A stretch of DNA of 36,242 bases, from the NCBI GenBank assembly GCA_028693965.1, contig JAQUUG010000003.1, positions 1 through 36,242 on the forward strand. Direction: 5' to 3'. Source of the DNA: Bacilli bacterium (GTDB lineage Bacteria > Bacillota_I > Bacilli_A > RF39 > UBA660). A model generated the notes under the pieces. That model was not told where the DNA came from. It saw nothing but the letters and a program-made list of their open reading frames with translations, and ran no database searches. The position numbers and the translations under genes were made by a program. Below are positions 8,513 through 17,945 of the stretch, piece after piece (the first letter of the stretch is position 1; each line of letters begins with the position of its first letter).

Positions 8513-9964
8513 ATGAAAAAAATACTTTTGTTTTTAATTTTATTTGTTATTAGCTTAAGTATAATATATTTTACTTATAATTTTCAAATAAAATCAATTC
8601 CAAATGAATTTTATGGTGTTTACCTAAATGGAGAATATTTAGGTAATGTTGCATCTAATACTGAATTAGAAGCTTATATTAACCAAAAAAATGAACAATA
8701 TAAAAACATTTATGGAGTTGATCAAATATATGCTCCACAAGAACTTAATTTTGTTAAAACTTATACCTATAATCAAGAAGTAATGAGTAATGAAACCATT
8801 TATCAAATAATTGAAGAAGAAGATTATTTTACAGTTTTAGGATACAGTTTTAAAATTAAAAAAAGTGATGATACTTTAGTAATATATGTTTTAGATAAAG
8901 AAATATTTGATGACGCTGTCACGCAAGCTATTAAAATATTTGTTGGTGAAGATAATTATGAATCATATATAAATGATACACAAACAAAAATTGACACAAC
9001 TGGTGCAATTATAGAAGATATTTATTTAGACAACGATATTACTGTTAAAGATGATTATATTCCAGTTAATGAAAACATTTATACTGATGCTGATGAACTT
9101 GCTAAATTTTTAGTTTTTGGTACAACTGAAGAACAAGATACTTATGTTGTTCAAGACGGTGATACTATTGAAAATATTGCCTTCAATCATGAAATTAGTA
9201 CTGAAGAATTTCTTATTTCTAATCCTACTTTCACAAGTTCTTCTAATCTTTTATATTCTGGTCAAGAAGTAACAATTGGTGTTACAAATCCGCAAATTCA
9301 AATAGTAATTGAAGAATATGTTGTAGAAGATATAACCAGTTCTTATACTACAGAAGAAAAATATGATGAAGAAAAAGTAATTGGTGATAATGAAATTATC
9401 CAAGTTGGAGAAGATGGACTTGATCGCGTAACGCAAAAAATTAAAACAATAAATGGAATTATAAACAGTGTTGATCGTATTAGTATAGAAACATTAGAAC
9501 CAGCAATTAGTGAAATAGTAGTCAAAGGACAAAAAACCGTTTCTAATGTTGGTAGTTTAACTATTTGGGCTTGGCCTACTAATAGTGGTTATACTATTAC
9601 TTCTAATTATGAATGGCGTATTAATCCTATTACAGGCTTACGTGAATTCCATGATGGTATTGATATTGCTGGTACTGGCTATGGTTCTAATATTTACGCC
9701 GCTAATAATGGTACTGTTGTTACTGCTACTTATAGTAATATTGGTGGTAATTATATTATAATTGATCATAATAATGGTTATTATACTTATTATGGACATA
9801 TGTCAAAACTTTTAGTTGAAGTTGGGGATACAGTTGCTCGTGGTAGTGTTATTGGTTTAATGGGTTGGACAGGTCAAGCGACAGGAACACATTTACACTT
9901 TGGATTGTATTGGGGTCGTCCATATGCTGGTGGAACAGTACTTAATCCTTGGTCCATATTTTAG
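8513..9964 (+). CDS. LysM-G5-M23 family peptidoglycan endopeptidase
   Basis: N-terminal TM/signal segment; LysM 'TYVVQDGDTIENIAFNHEISTEEFLISNP'; G5-like region; M23 motifs FHDGIDIAG and GTHLHFG. Start placed at ATG 8513 rather than TTG 8489. Confidence 0.9.
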   Translation: MKKILLFLILFVISLSIIYFTYNFQIKSIPNEFYGVYLNGEYLGNVASNTELEAYINQKNEQYKNIYGVDQIYAPQELNFVKTYTYNQEVMSNETIYQIIEEEDYFTVLGYSFKIKKSDDTLVIYVLDKEIFDDAVTQAIKIFVGEDNYESYINDTQTKIDTTGAIIEDIYLDNDITVKDDYIPVNENIYTDADELAKFLVFGTTEEQDTYVVQDGDTIENIAFNHEISTEEFLISNPTFTSSSNLLYSGQEVTIGVTNPQIQIVIEEYVVEDITSSYTTEEKYDEEKVIGDNEIIQVGEDGLDRVTQKIKTINGIINSVDRISIETLEPAISEIVVKGQKTVSNVGSLTIWAWPTNSGYTITSNYEWRINPITGLREFHDGIDIAGTGYGSNIYAANNGTVVTATYSNIGGNYIIIDHNNGYYTYYGHMSKLLVEVGDTVARGSVIGLMGWTGQATGTHLHFGLYWGRPYAGGTVLNPWSIF

Positions 9965-9973
9965 GAGGAAACT

Positions 9974-11185
9974 ATGTATAGATTTCAAACAAATATTTCA
10001 AATGATGAATATGATACTTTTGTTAAAAATAGTAGTGGTATTTCCTTTATGCAAGATTATAGATGGTCTAATGTAAAAGATAATTTCAATAAAATATTAT
10101 GCGGTATTTATGACAATGAACAATTAATTTGTGCTTTTACTGTTTTAATTAGAAAAATTAAATTTAATATTAAATTAATGTATATTCCAAGAGGTCCTCA
10201 GTTAGATTTTAAAAACACTAAATTATTATTGTTTTTTAAAACAAATGTGAAAAAATTAGCTATAGAATATAAAGCATTTACTATAATAATAGATCCTAAT
10301 TTTTGTGTAAATGAAAAACCTTTTAAAAATATTGATAATATTAATAATGATTATCCTGTTAACTTTGCTAATGATTTTGATGAAAAACATCATAATATTT
10401 TAAATGTTGGTTTTATACATAAGGGTTTTGTAAAGGGTTTAGACGAATCTTTTCAACCTAGATATAATATGGTAATTAATTTATGTGATAATCAAAATAA
10501 CATATTAAATATTGATGAAGTAACCAAAAATTATAAAAGTAAAGTTAGATATTATTTAGGTGACTTTCATAAAAAAAGAGGCGTTTACTTTATTAGAACA
10601 AGTAGTCCTAAAGATGTTGATAAATTTGTTGAAATGCTAAATTACACTGAATCAAGACAAAAAATACATTTAAGGAATGCTACTTATTTTAAAAAAATAT
10701 TAGATAATTTTAAAGAAAGAGCAGTTTTAGTTTTTGGATATTTAGATTTAAATAAATATTTAATCTATTTAAAACAAAATAATAGTAAAGAAAAAGATAT
10801 CCTAGAAATTGAAGATTTATTAAAAAAGGATGATAAAATTCTTTTGTCAGCTTCTTTAACTATTTTACCTTCCAATAATAATGGTATAAAAATAGCTGAA
10901 TATTTATATGCAGGAAATAATTTATTACTACCTAATTTACGAATATCAACGGGAATGGTTTATGAATTAATGAATTTAGCTATAGAAAATAAATGTCATT
11001 ATCTTAATTTAGGTGGTGTGAGTGGTTATTTAAATGATCATCTTACCGAATTTAAAGCTAAATTTAATCCTATATTATTTGAATATGCTGGCGAATATGA
11101 ACTAATTATTAATAAACCAATCTATTTTATTAGTAAAATTGGTTACAAAACTATTTGTTTAATCAAAAGAAAAAAGAAAAAATAA
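9974..11185 (+). CDS. FemAB/FemX-family peptidoglycan bridge aminoacyltransferase
   Basis: FemAB-like: 'FMQDYRWSNVK', 'YIPRGPQLDF', 'NLGGVSGYLNDHLTEFKAKFNPILFEYAGEYELIIN'. Confidence 0.85.
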   Translation: MYRFQTNISNDEYDTFVKNSSGISFMQDYRWSNVKDNFNKILCGIYDNEQLICAFTVLIRKIKFNIKLMYIPRGPQLDFKNTKLLLFFKTNVKKLAIEYKAFTIIIDPNFCVNEKPFKNIDNINNDYPVNFANDFDEKHHNILNVGFIHKGFVKGLDESFQPRYNMVINLCDNQNNILNIDEVTKNYKSKVRYYLGDFHKKRGVYFIRTSSPKDVDKFVEMLNYTESRQKIHLRNATYFKKILDNFKERAVLVFGYLDLNKYLIYLKQNNSKEKDILEIEDLLKKDDKILLSASLTILPSNNNGIKIAEYLYAGNNLLLPNLRISTGMVYELMNLAIENKCHYLNLGGVSGYLNDHLTEFKAKFNPILFEYAGEYELIINKPIYFISKIGYKTICLIKRKKKK

Positions 11186-11197
11186 TTTTTCTTTTTT
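11170..11197. terminator. Bidirectional terminator between convergent femX and rsmG
   Basis: AAAAAAGAAAAA - loop - TTTTTCTTTTTT stem; the femX stop codon lies in the loop. Confidence 0.6.
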
Positions 11198-11199
11198 TA

Positions 11200-11901
11200 T
11201 TAAATACTTTTTTTTATAATATTTATATTTCTTGGATACGTGCTACTAATAATAGCCTTTTTTTTGATTAAAACTAAAGATCTTTTTGCGTTTTCAATAG
11301 GTAATATAAATTCATTAATAGTAATAAGCTCGCTATTTAATTTATTTAATAACTGAGAAATATTAACTATTTCATCAGTAATATTTCCTTTCATACCAAT
11401 AAAATAACCGTTGACTCTTACTAAAGGTAAACATATTTCTGCTAGTATTTGTAAATGAGCTACAGCCCTAGCAGTAACTATATCAAACTTTTCTCTATTT
11501 TTTTTACTATATACTTCTGCTCTTTCATGAACTATTTCAATCTTTTTTAAATTTAGTTTTTCTATTACTTCTTTTATAAAAACTAATCTTTTATTTAAAG
11601 AATCAACTAAAGTTACTTGTAGATTAGGAAAAAGAATCTTAATTACCACACCAGGAAATCCGGCACCTGTTCCTATATCACAAAAAGTATTTTGTTTTTG
11701 AAAATCAATTATTTTTAATAATGTAGCACTATCATAAAAATGTTTTAAATATACTTCTTTTTTTTCTATAATTCTTGTCAAATTCATTTTTTGATTCCAT
11801 TCAACTAATAATTTATAATATAATTCAAATTGTTGTTGTTGCTCTTCTGATAAAATTATACCTAATTCACTAATTGCATTTACAAATTCTTTTTCTGTCA
11901 C
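11200..11901 (-). CDS. rsmG: 16S rRNA (guanine527-N7)-methyltransferase
   Basis: CDIGTGAGFPGVVIKILFP SAM motif, VTARAVAHL; adjacent to mnmG. Confidence 0.95.
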   Translation of the reverse strand: MTEKEFVNAISELGIILSEEQQQQFELYYKLLVEWNQKMNLTRIIEKKEVYLKHFYDSATLLKIIDFQKQNTFCDIGTGAGFPGVVIKILFPNLQVTLVDSLNKRLVFIKEVIEKLNLKKIEIVHERAEVYSKKNREKFDIVTARAVAHLQILAEICLPLVRVNGYFIGMKGNITDEIVNISQLLNKLNSELITINEFILPIENAKRSLVLIKKKAIISSTYPRNINIIKKSI

Positions 11902-13760
11902 TTTTGCTCCTTTTTTAAATAAATCATTAATACTGAAATATCTGCAGGATTTACCCCACTAATACGAAGTGCTTGTCCTATAGAAGTAGGCATAATTAAT
12001 TTTAATTTTTGTCTTGCTTCACTTGCTAAATTAGGTATTAAATCATAATCAATATCAAAAGGAATTTTTTTAGTTTCTAGATTAATCATTTTAGCCACTT
12101 CTTTTTCTTCCTTTATTAAATACCCTTCATATTTTATATTTAAAACTACTTGAGTCACAACTTCATTATCATATTTTTTAGTTAAATATTTTTCTATTTT
12201 GTCATAACTTATTTCAGGTCTTTTTAATAAATTATAAAGATTTATACCATCTTTAATAGGTGTCGATTCTATAGATAATAAATATTTATTTACTTCTTCA
12301 GTTGGCGTTAATTTAGTACTTGTTAATATCTTTTTCAATTCTTCAATTTCTTCTAATTTTTGATGAAATTTTTTGTATGTTTCTGATGAAACTAAGCCAA
12401 CTTCAAAGCCATATTTTCTAAGTCTTATATCAGCATTATCATGTCTAAGTAAAAGACGATATTCAGCTCTTGAGGTTAATAATCTATAAGGATCCTTAAT
12501 ACCTTTTGTTACCAAATCGTCAATTAATACACCAATATAAGCATCACTTCTTTTTAATATTAATGGCTCTTTATTTTCCAATTTTAAAGAAGCATTAATT
12601 CCAGCGATTAATCCTTGACAAGCTGCTTCTTCATATCCACTAGTACCATTAATTTGACCAGCGGTATATAAGTTTTCAATTATTTTAGTTTCAAGAGATT
12701 GTTTTAATTGTGTTGGCATAATGGCATCATATTCAATAGCATAAGCATATTTAAGTATTTTAGCATTTTCTAATCCTTCAATACTATGAACTATTTTATC
12801 TTGAACATCATGAGGCATACTTGTTGATAAACCTTGAATATAAATATCATCATAATATCTACTTTCTGGTTCTAAAAATAATTGATGCCTTTCCTTATCA
12901 CTAAATCTAACAACCTTATCTTCTATAGAAGGACAATATCTTGGTCCAACCCCTGTTACATCATTTAAACCACCATACATACTTGATTTATTTAAATTAT
13001 CTCTTATAATTTGATGAGTAGTTTGATTCGTATATACAAGATGACAAGGTACTTGTTTATCTATATCATAATAATAAATATTATCAAAGCTAAAACTAAG
13101 ATATTCACTATCTCCTAATTCTACTTTTGTTTTATTAAAATCAATTGAATCTTTAGTAATTCTTGGTGGCGTTCCCGTTTTTAATCTTATAACATTAAAA
13201 CCATATTCTTTTAATTTTTCACTTAAAAACATGCTAGGCTTTTCATTATGAGGACCGCTTCTTCTTCTTTTATTTCCTACCATAATATCAGCTTTAAGAT
13301 ATGTTCCCGTTGTTAAAATAACAGCTTTACTAAAAATCTTTTCGCCATTTTCTAAAACTATTCCTTTTACCTGGCTATTTTCAATTATTAAATCTTCAAC
13401 CATGCCCTCTTTAATTACTAGATTTTTTTCATTGTCTAAAACTTTTTTCATAATTTTTGGATAAATTATTTTATCAGCTTGTGCTCTTAAGGCCTTTACT
13501 GCTGGTCCTTTTTTATTATTAAGCATTTTAATTTGTAAATGAGCTTGATCGGTTGTTTTAGCCATTTGACCACCAAGTGCATCTATTTCCCGAACAATAA
13601 TTCCTTTAGCACTTCCTCCTATTGAGGGATTACATGCCATATCAGCTATATTATTAATATTACTTGTTACTAATAATACATGATGATTTTTTCTTGCTGC
13701 TGCTAAAGCTGCTTCTATTCCAGCATGTCCACCACCAACAACTATTATTTCATATTGCAT
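11898..13760 (-). CDS. mnmG: tRNA uridine-5-carboxymethylaminomethyl modification enzyme MnmG
   Basis: VVGGGHAGIEAALAAAR, NPSIGGSAKGIIVREIDALGG, GTPPRI. Likely start ATG 13760 with AGGAAG upstream; the ORF track extends to 13787. Confidence 0.96.
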   Translation of the reverse strand: MQYEIIVVGGGHAGIEAALAAARKNHHVLLVTSNINNIADMACNPSIGGSAKGIIVREIDALGGQMAKTTDQAHLQIKMLNNKKGPAVKALRAQADKIIYPKIMKKVLDNEKNLVIKEGMVEDLIIENSQVKGIVLENGEKIFSKAVILTTGTYLKADIMVGNKRRRSGPHNEKPSMFLSEKLKEYGFNVIRLKTGTPPRITKDSIDFNKTKVELGDSEYLSFSFDNIYYYDIDKQVPCHLVYTNQTTHQIIRDNLNKSSMYGGLNDVTGVGPRYCPSIEDKVVRFSDKERHQLFLEPESRYYDDIYIQGLSTSMPHDVQDKIVHSIEGLENAKILKYAYAIEYDAIMPTQLKQSLETKIIENLYTAGQINGTSGYEEAACQGLIAGINASLKLENKEPLILKRSDAYIGVLIDDLVTKGIKDPYRLLTSRAEYRLLLRHDNADIRLRKYGFEVGLVSSETYKKFHQKLEEIEELKKILTSTKLTPTEEVNKYLLSIESTPIKDGINLYNLLKRPEISYDKIEKYLTKKYDNEVVTQVVLNIKYEGYLIKEEKEVAKMINLETKKIPFDIDYDLIPNLASEARQKLKLIMPTSIGQALRISGVNPADISVLMIYLKKEQK

Positions 13761-13771
13761 TATATCACTTC

Positions 13772-15127
13772 CTATTTTCCTAAACAAAATTGACTAAATA
13801 ATTGTTCAATTAATTCTTCTTCATATGTTTCGCCTATTATTTGACCTAATAAGTTCCAAATGTTTTTAATATCTATTTCCAATATATCAACTGGAATATC
13901 ATTTATGATTCCTTCTTTAATGCTTTCAATTAATTGCATTACTTGATTTAATATTCCTATTGATCTAGAACTAGTTAAATAGGTTAAATCAGTAGTTGCT
14001 AATTTTTCTAAATTAAATAATTCTATGATTTTATTTTTTAATTCTTCAATACCTTCTTTATTTAAAACACTCATTTTTATTATATTTTCTTTTGGTAAAA
14101 GATTATAATCAATTTTAGAAGGTAAATCAATTTTATTTATTATTGTTATTAAATTTTTATTTTCAACTTGCTTTAAAGTTTTTATATCTTCACTTGTTAA
14201 TTCTTCATTATTATTAATAACTAATAATACTAAATCTGCTTTTTCCATTTGTTGAAAACTTTTTTCTACACCAATTTTTTCTACTATATTATCTGTTGTT
14301 CTAATACCAGCTGTATCAATAATATTAAGTAAAATACCATCTATTGATATACTACCTTCAACTATATCTCTCGTCGTTCCAGCTATATCAGTAACAATTG
14401 CTTTTTCTTCATTTAATAAATTATTAAGTAAACTACTTTTACCAACATTTGGCTTTCCTATAATAACCGTTTTTATTCCAGTTGTTATTAATTGTCCAGT
14501 TTTACTTTCATCCAAAATTTTTCTTATTTTTTGTTCTACTTCTTGAATATTTTCTTTTAAAACATTTAATGTTATTACTTTAGCATCTTCATATTCTGGA
14601 TAATCAATATTAACTTCTATATTAGCAATTATCTCCTTGATTAATTGACGAAGATTTCTAATCATTTGTGATACTTTACCATTGACTTGATTAACCGCTA
14701 TCTTCAACGATTTTTCGGTTTTAGATTCAATTAATTCCATAATTCCTTCGGCTTCAGTTAAATCAATTCGACCATTTAAAAAAGCACGTTTAGTAAATTC
14801 ACCAGGATCTGCTAAACGACAACCATTACTGATTAATAATTCTAGTATTTTATTTAAAGAAGCTATACTTCCATGACTATTTATTTCAATAACATCTTCC
14901 CTAGTGAAGGTTTTAGGTGCTCTCATAACTGATACTAAAACTTCATCTATCATTTCATCTTTATCCATTATTTTACCATAATTGATAGTATGTGTTTTAA
15001 TAACACTTAATGATTTACCTCGATATATTTTAGATACTATTTCAATAGCTTTATCACCACTTACTCTTATTATACCTATTGCCCCAACTCCTTGAGCTGT
15101 CGCTATAGCTGCTATTGTATCATTCAT
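13772..15127 (-). CDS. mnmE: tRNA modification GTPase MnmE
   Basis: G-domain GKPNVGKSSLLN, DIAGTTRD, C-terminal FCLGK. Confidence 0.96.
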   Translation of the reverse strand: MNDTIAAIATAQGVGAIGIIRVSGDKAIEIVSKIYRGKSLSVIKTHTINYGKIMDKDEMIDEVLVSVMRAPKTFTREDVIEINSHGSIASLNKILELLISNGCRLADPGEFTKRAFLNGRIDLTEAEGIMELIESKTEKSLKIAVNQVNGKVSQMIRNLRQLIKEIIANIEVNIDYPEYEDAKVITLNVLKENIQEVEQKIRKILDESKTGQLITTGIKTVIIGKPNVGKSSLLNNLLNEEKAIVTDIAGTTRDIVEGSISIDGILLNIIDTAGIRTTDNIVEKIGVEKSFQQMEKADLVLLVINNNEELTSEDIKTLKQVENKNLITIINKIDLPSKIDYNLLPKENIIKMSVLNKEGIEELKNKIIELFNLEKLATTDLTYLTSSRSIGILNQVMQLIESIKEGIINDIPVDILEIDIKNIWNLLGQIIGETYEEELIEQLFSQFCLGK

Positions 15128-15620
15128 CTTTATTTTTCCTTTCTATACCTATGTATTTTGGTAAATATTTTATTTTTTTAAAAATTGATAAAGATACATA
15201 TTTATCAGTCAATACCACAATCCAACCTTCTATATATTTAGGAGGTGTTATATTAAGTGGAAACATGTGTCTTTTAATAATATTTTCTACTTTTTCATCA
15301 ACTAATTCTGGAAAATATATTTTAGCATTTTTAGCACCATTTGCTGCATGAACAAAACCATGTTTTTTAAAAAGTGGCTGTTTTTTACTATTTAACTTAC
15401 CATTTTTTAGCCAAGGTTCTTCATAAAAATCATGTAAAAGAGCCCCAATGGTTGCTTTTTTATAATCCAAATGTAATTTTTTAGTTATTTTATATGAATA
15501 ATAAGCTACTTTTAATGAATGATCATAAACTGATTCATTCATATGATGTTCATATGCTTTTCTTTTAATAAATTCATCATTATTAATAATTTTTTCTATT
15601 ATTTCATTAAAATTTTCCAT
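15120..15620 (-). CDS. HD-domain phosphohydrolase-like protein
   Basis: 'VYDHSLKVAYYSYKITKKLHLDYKKATIGALLHDFYEEPW' HD-type arrangement; overlaps the start of mnmE by 8 nt. Confidence 0.75.
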   Translation of the reverse strand: MENFNEIIEKIINNDEFIKRKAYEHHMNESVYDHSLKVAYYSYKITKKLHLDYKKATIGALLHDFYEEPWLKNGKLNSKKQPLFKKHGFVHAANGAKNAKIYFPELVDEKVENIIKRHMFPLNITPPKYIEGWIVVLTDKYVSLSIFKKIKYLPKYIGIERKNKDE

Positions 15621-15628
15621 ATTTTTTT

Positions 15629-15650
15629 AAAAAAAGGATTTTTTAATCCT
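15629..15650 (-). terminator. Intrinsic terminator overlapping the khpB stop codon
   Basis: Minus strand AGGATT-AAAA-AATCCT followed by a run of T. Confidence 0.7.
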
Positions 15651-16266
15651 CTTTCTTTCCTATTACTACATATCTATCTGGCTCTTCGCCATAGCTTTCT
15701 GCTTTTAAAGAAGGATAATTAGAAACAATTACGTGAACAATTCTTCTATTATAAGAATTCATAGCATCTAATTTTACTTCAACACCATTTTGATTAACAT
15801 CTTCAGCTATTTTTTTTATTTCATTTTTAAATTTGACTTCTTTAACTTTTTTATAGTCTTCATAGTCTATATATAGATGTAAAGGCATTTTAATTTGAAT
15901 AGTAATGCTTTTTTTTAATAATTTACTAAGAGCATTTAGATTTTTGCCTTCTTTTCCTATCATTATTGATGAAATATTTTTATCAGAAGAAATCAATAAT
16001 ACTTTAAAAGAATCATTTTCCTCTCTTATTTCCACATTTAACTCTATATTTGTTTTATTAGAAAATTCTTTAAAAAATTCTTTAATATGATTTATTATAT
16101 CGGATTTTTTAACAATTTTTAATTGATATTTTTTTCCTAATAATAATTTTGTTGGCATATCTTCTTTACTAGAAATTAAATCACTTTCTTGACAATTTAA
16201 TTCTTCTAAAGCTTGTTTTTTTAATTCTTCTATATTTTTACCAATATAACTATATACTTTAATCAT
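15643..16266 (-). CDS. khpB: RNA-binding protein KhpB (Jag/EloR), Jag-N, KH and R3H domains
   Basis: KH-like 'SIMIGKEGKNLNALSKLLK', R3H-like 'MNSYNRRIVHVIVSNYPSLKAESYGEEPDRYVVI'; adjacent to yidC. Confidence 0.92.
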   Translation of the reverse strand: MIKVYSYIGKNIEELKKQALEELNCQESDLISSKEDMPTKLLLGKKYQLKIVKKSDIINHIKEFFKEFSNKTNIELNVEIREENDSFKVLLISSDKNISSIMIGKEGKNLNALSKLLKKSITIQIKMPLHLYIDYEDYKKVKEVKFKNEIKKIAEDVNQNGVEVKLDAMNSYNRRIVHVIVSNYPSLKAESYGEEPDRYVVIGKKED

Positions 16267-17185
16267 TTTTCTTCACCTTTTTCACTATTAAATTTTGAAT
16301 AACCGTAAATGTACTATTGAAAATCCAATATAAACATAAACCTATTGGTGTGGTAAAAGAAATAACAGAAATCATTATTACACTAATATTGGTCATCATG
16401 TACATTTGGGATTCTTGTTCTTTACTAAGAGCAGATGTTTTATTTAATTTAAATGATAAATAAGTTATTGGAATTAAAATAAGATTTAAAATAATATAAT
16501 AGAAATCACCTTTTGAAAACGCTATTAATGTTGATGTGCCAAGTTGTAATCCAAAAAAGTTAGAATCAAATAGCGCTGGTATTCTATTTAATGCTTCATA
16601 AAAAGCAAAAAATAAAGGTATTTGAATTAGAGCAAATAAACAACCTGCCATCGGATTTATTTTATATTGTTTATAAATTAGCATCATTTCTTGACTTTTT
16701 TGCATCATACTATCTTTATCTTGTTTGTTTTTATATTTTTTTTCTAATTTATCTAGTTCTGGTTTAGCTTTTTTCATTACTTCTGATTGCATAGCCGTTT
16801 TTTTAGTAATAGGATACATAATCATTCTTAATAGTAATGTTATAAGAATAATTGAAAATCCATAACTATTTAAGATTGTTCCTACTTTTATAATTAACCA
16901 AGCTAGTGGTTTTACAAAGACTGTTGCCCAAATACCTTCATAATTATTACTATTAATACTAAAATCACTACACTCAGGATAAACACTTAAATCAACGCCA
17001 TTATTTTCATATAATGCAATCGTTTCTTCATTAGTAGGCTTACATAATATATTAGCCGTTAAATTTTGACCAGTAATAGTATTTTTAACTACATCTCCAT
17101 CAGCATTTTTAAGTATTTTAGTACATCCTGTCAGGGATAATACCATAGTTAATATTAAAATTAATTTAATGTTTCTTTTTTTCAT
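16259..17185 (-). CDS. yidC: Membrane protein insertase YidC/OxaA lipoprotein
   Basis: Lipobox LTGC, 'YGFSIILITLLLRMIMYPITKK', 'NPMAGCLFALIQIPLFFAFYEAL'. Confidence 0.95.
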   Translation of the reverse strand: MKKRNIKLILILTMVLSLTGCTKILKNADGDVVKNTITGQNLTANILCKPTNEETIALYENNGVDLSVYPECSDFSINSNNYEGIWATVFVKPLAWLIIKVGTILNSYGFSIILITLLLRMIMYPITKKTAMQSEVMKKAKPELDKLEKKYKNKQDKDSMMQKSQEMMLIYKQYKINPMAGCLFALIQIPLFFAFYEALNRIPALFDSNFFGLQLGTSTLIAFSKGDFYYIILNLILIPITYLSFKLNKTSALSKEQESQMYMMTNISVIMISVISFTTPIGLCLYWIFNSTFTVIQNLIVKKVKKND

Positions 17186-17520
17186 TTTTTCTCCTTTATA
17201 ATTGATAATTTATATAGTATTTTATTTAGTTCTTCTTCTTTTTGTTGATAATTTAATTCTAAAATACTTGTCCTTAATATTATAATACAATTAAAGTTAT
17301 TTTGATAGTTGTTTTTATCAATTATATTTTTTATTTGCCTTTTTAATTTATTTCTAACTACAGCATTTCCAATCTTTTTACTCACCGAAATACCAAAAAA
17401 ATAATTATTTAATTGAATATTTTCAAAATAAACTATATAATATTTTGATTTAAAAGGTCTTATACTTTTTATTATTCTTTGAAAATCAGTATTTTTTTTA
17501 ATTATATTTTGTTTTTTCAT
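17182..17520 (-). CDS. rnpA: Ribonuclease P protein component
   Basis: 'FGISVSKKIGNAVVRNKLKRQIKNII' RnpA signature; between yidC and rpmH. Confidence 0.95.
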   Translation of the reverse strand: MKKQNIIKKNTDFQRIIKSIRPFKSKYYIVYFENIQLNNYFFGISVSKKIGNAVVRNKLKRQIKNIIDKNNYQNNFNCIIILRTSILELNYQQKEEELNKILYKLSIIKEKK

Positions 17521-17543
17521 TCTACCTATCCCTTATTTAGTAA

Positions 17544-17574
17544 AAAAGCCCCGAATTAATTACGGTAGCTTTTA
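17544..17574 (-). terminator. Terminator/attenuator hairpin between rpmH and rnpA
   Basis: Minus strand AAAAGCTACCGTAATTAATTCGGGGCTTTTTT; the stem contains the rpmH stop codon and is followed by T6. Confidence 0.55.
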
Positions 17575-17694
17575 GTGTGATAATACTTTACGACCTTTAC
17601 GACGACGAGTATTTATTATTTTTGTTTTCATTCTTGCAAAGAAACCATGTTTTTTACTTTTTTTACGATTGTTTGGTTGATACGTTCTTTTCAT
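17572..17694 (-). CDS. rpmH: 50S ribosomal protein L34 (short, 40 aa)
   Basis: Minus-strand translation [40 protein letters not shown]; missing from the ORF track. Confidence 0.95.
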   Translation of the reverse strand: MKRTYQPNNRKKSKKHGFFARMKTKIINTRRRKGRKVLSH

Positions 17695-17787
17695 TATTAC
17701 ACCTCCTGATAGTTTTCGTTGCTTTTAACATTATATATATTTTTATTGCTTTTGTCAATTATTTTAATAATATTATTTTAAAAATAA

Positions 17788-17849
17788 TTATCCACAATAA
17801 TTGTGGATAACTTTTTAATATTTATTCACATTGTTTTTTTTTATGCACA
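17788..17849. promoter_or_regulatory. oriC DnaA-box cluster upstream of dnaA
   Basis: TTATCCACA 17788-17796 (+), TGTGGATAA 17802-17810 (inverted), TTATTCACA 17822-17830, TTATGCACA 17841-17849; matches TTATNCACA. Confidence 0.9.
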
Positions 17850-17945
17850 TTTATCTATCATTTATTGTTTTTTAATGGATTATTATGTGCAAAAGTCTTT
17901 TATTTTGTCTTTTTTTAGTATATAATTATGAAAGAGGTGATATGC

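Noticed and set aside
9251-9525. Two overlapping minus-strand ORFs (61 and 60 aa) inside the M23 gene
   Set aside because: Antisense to the LysM-G5-M23 coding region, no RBS, Phe/Ile/Ser-rich.
13584-13599. TATTTCCCGAACAATA in mnmG as a second Noc site
   Set aside because: Only the left half matches the NBS; the right half has three mismatches and palindromic symmetry is lost.
15115-15351. 78-aa plus-strand ORF over the HD gene
   Set aside because: Antisense shadow of a supported HD-domain ORF.
17577-17810. 77-aa plus-strand ORF over rpmH and the DnaA boxes
   Set aside because: The real gene is L34 on the minus strand; this ORF runs through the DnaA boxes and has no support.
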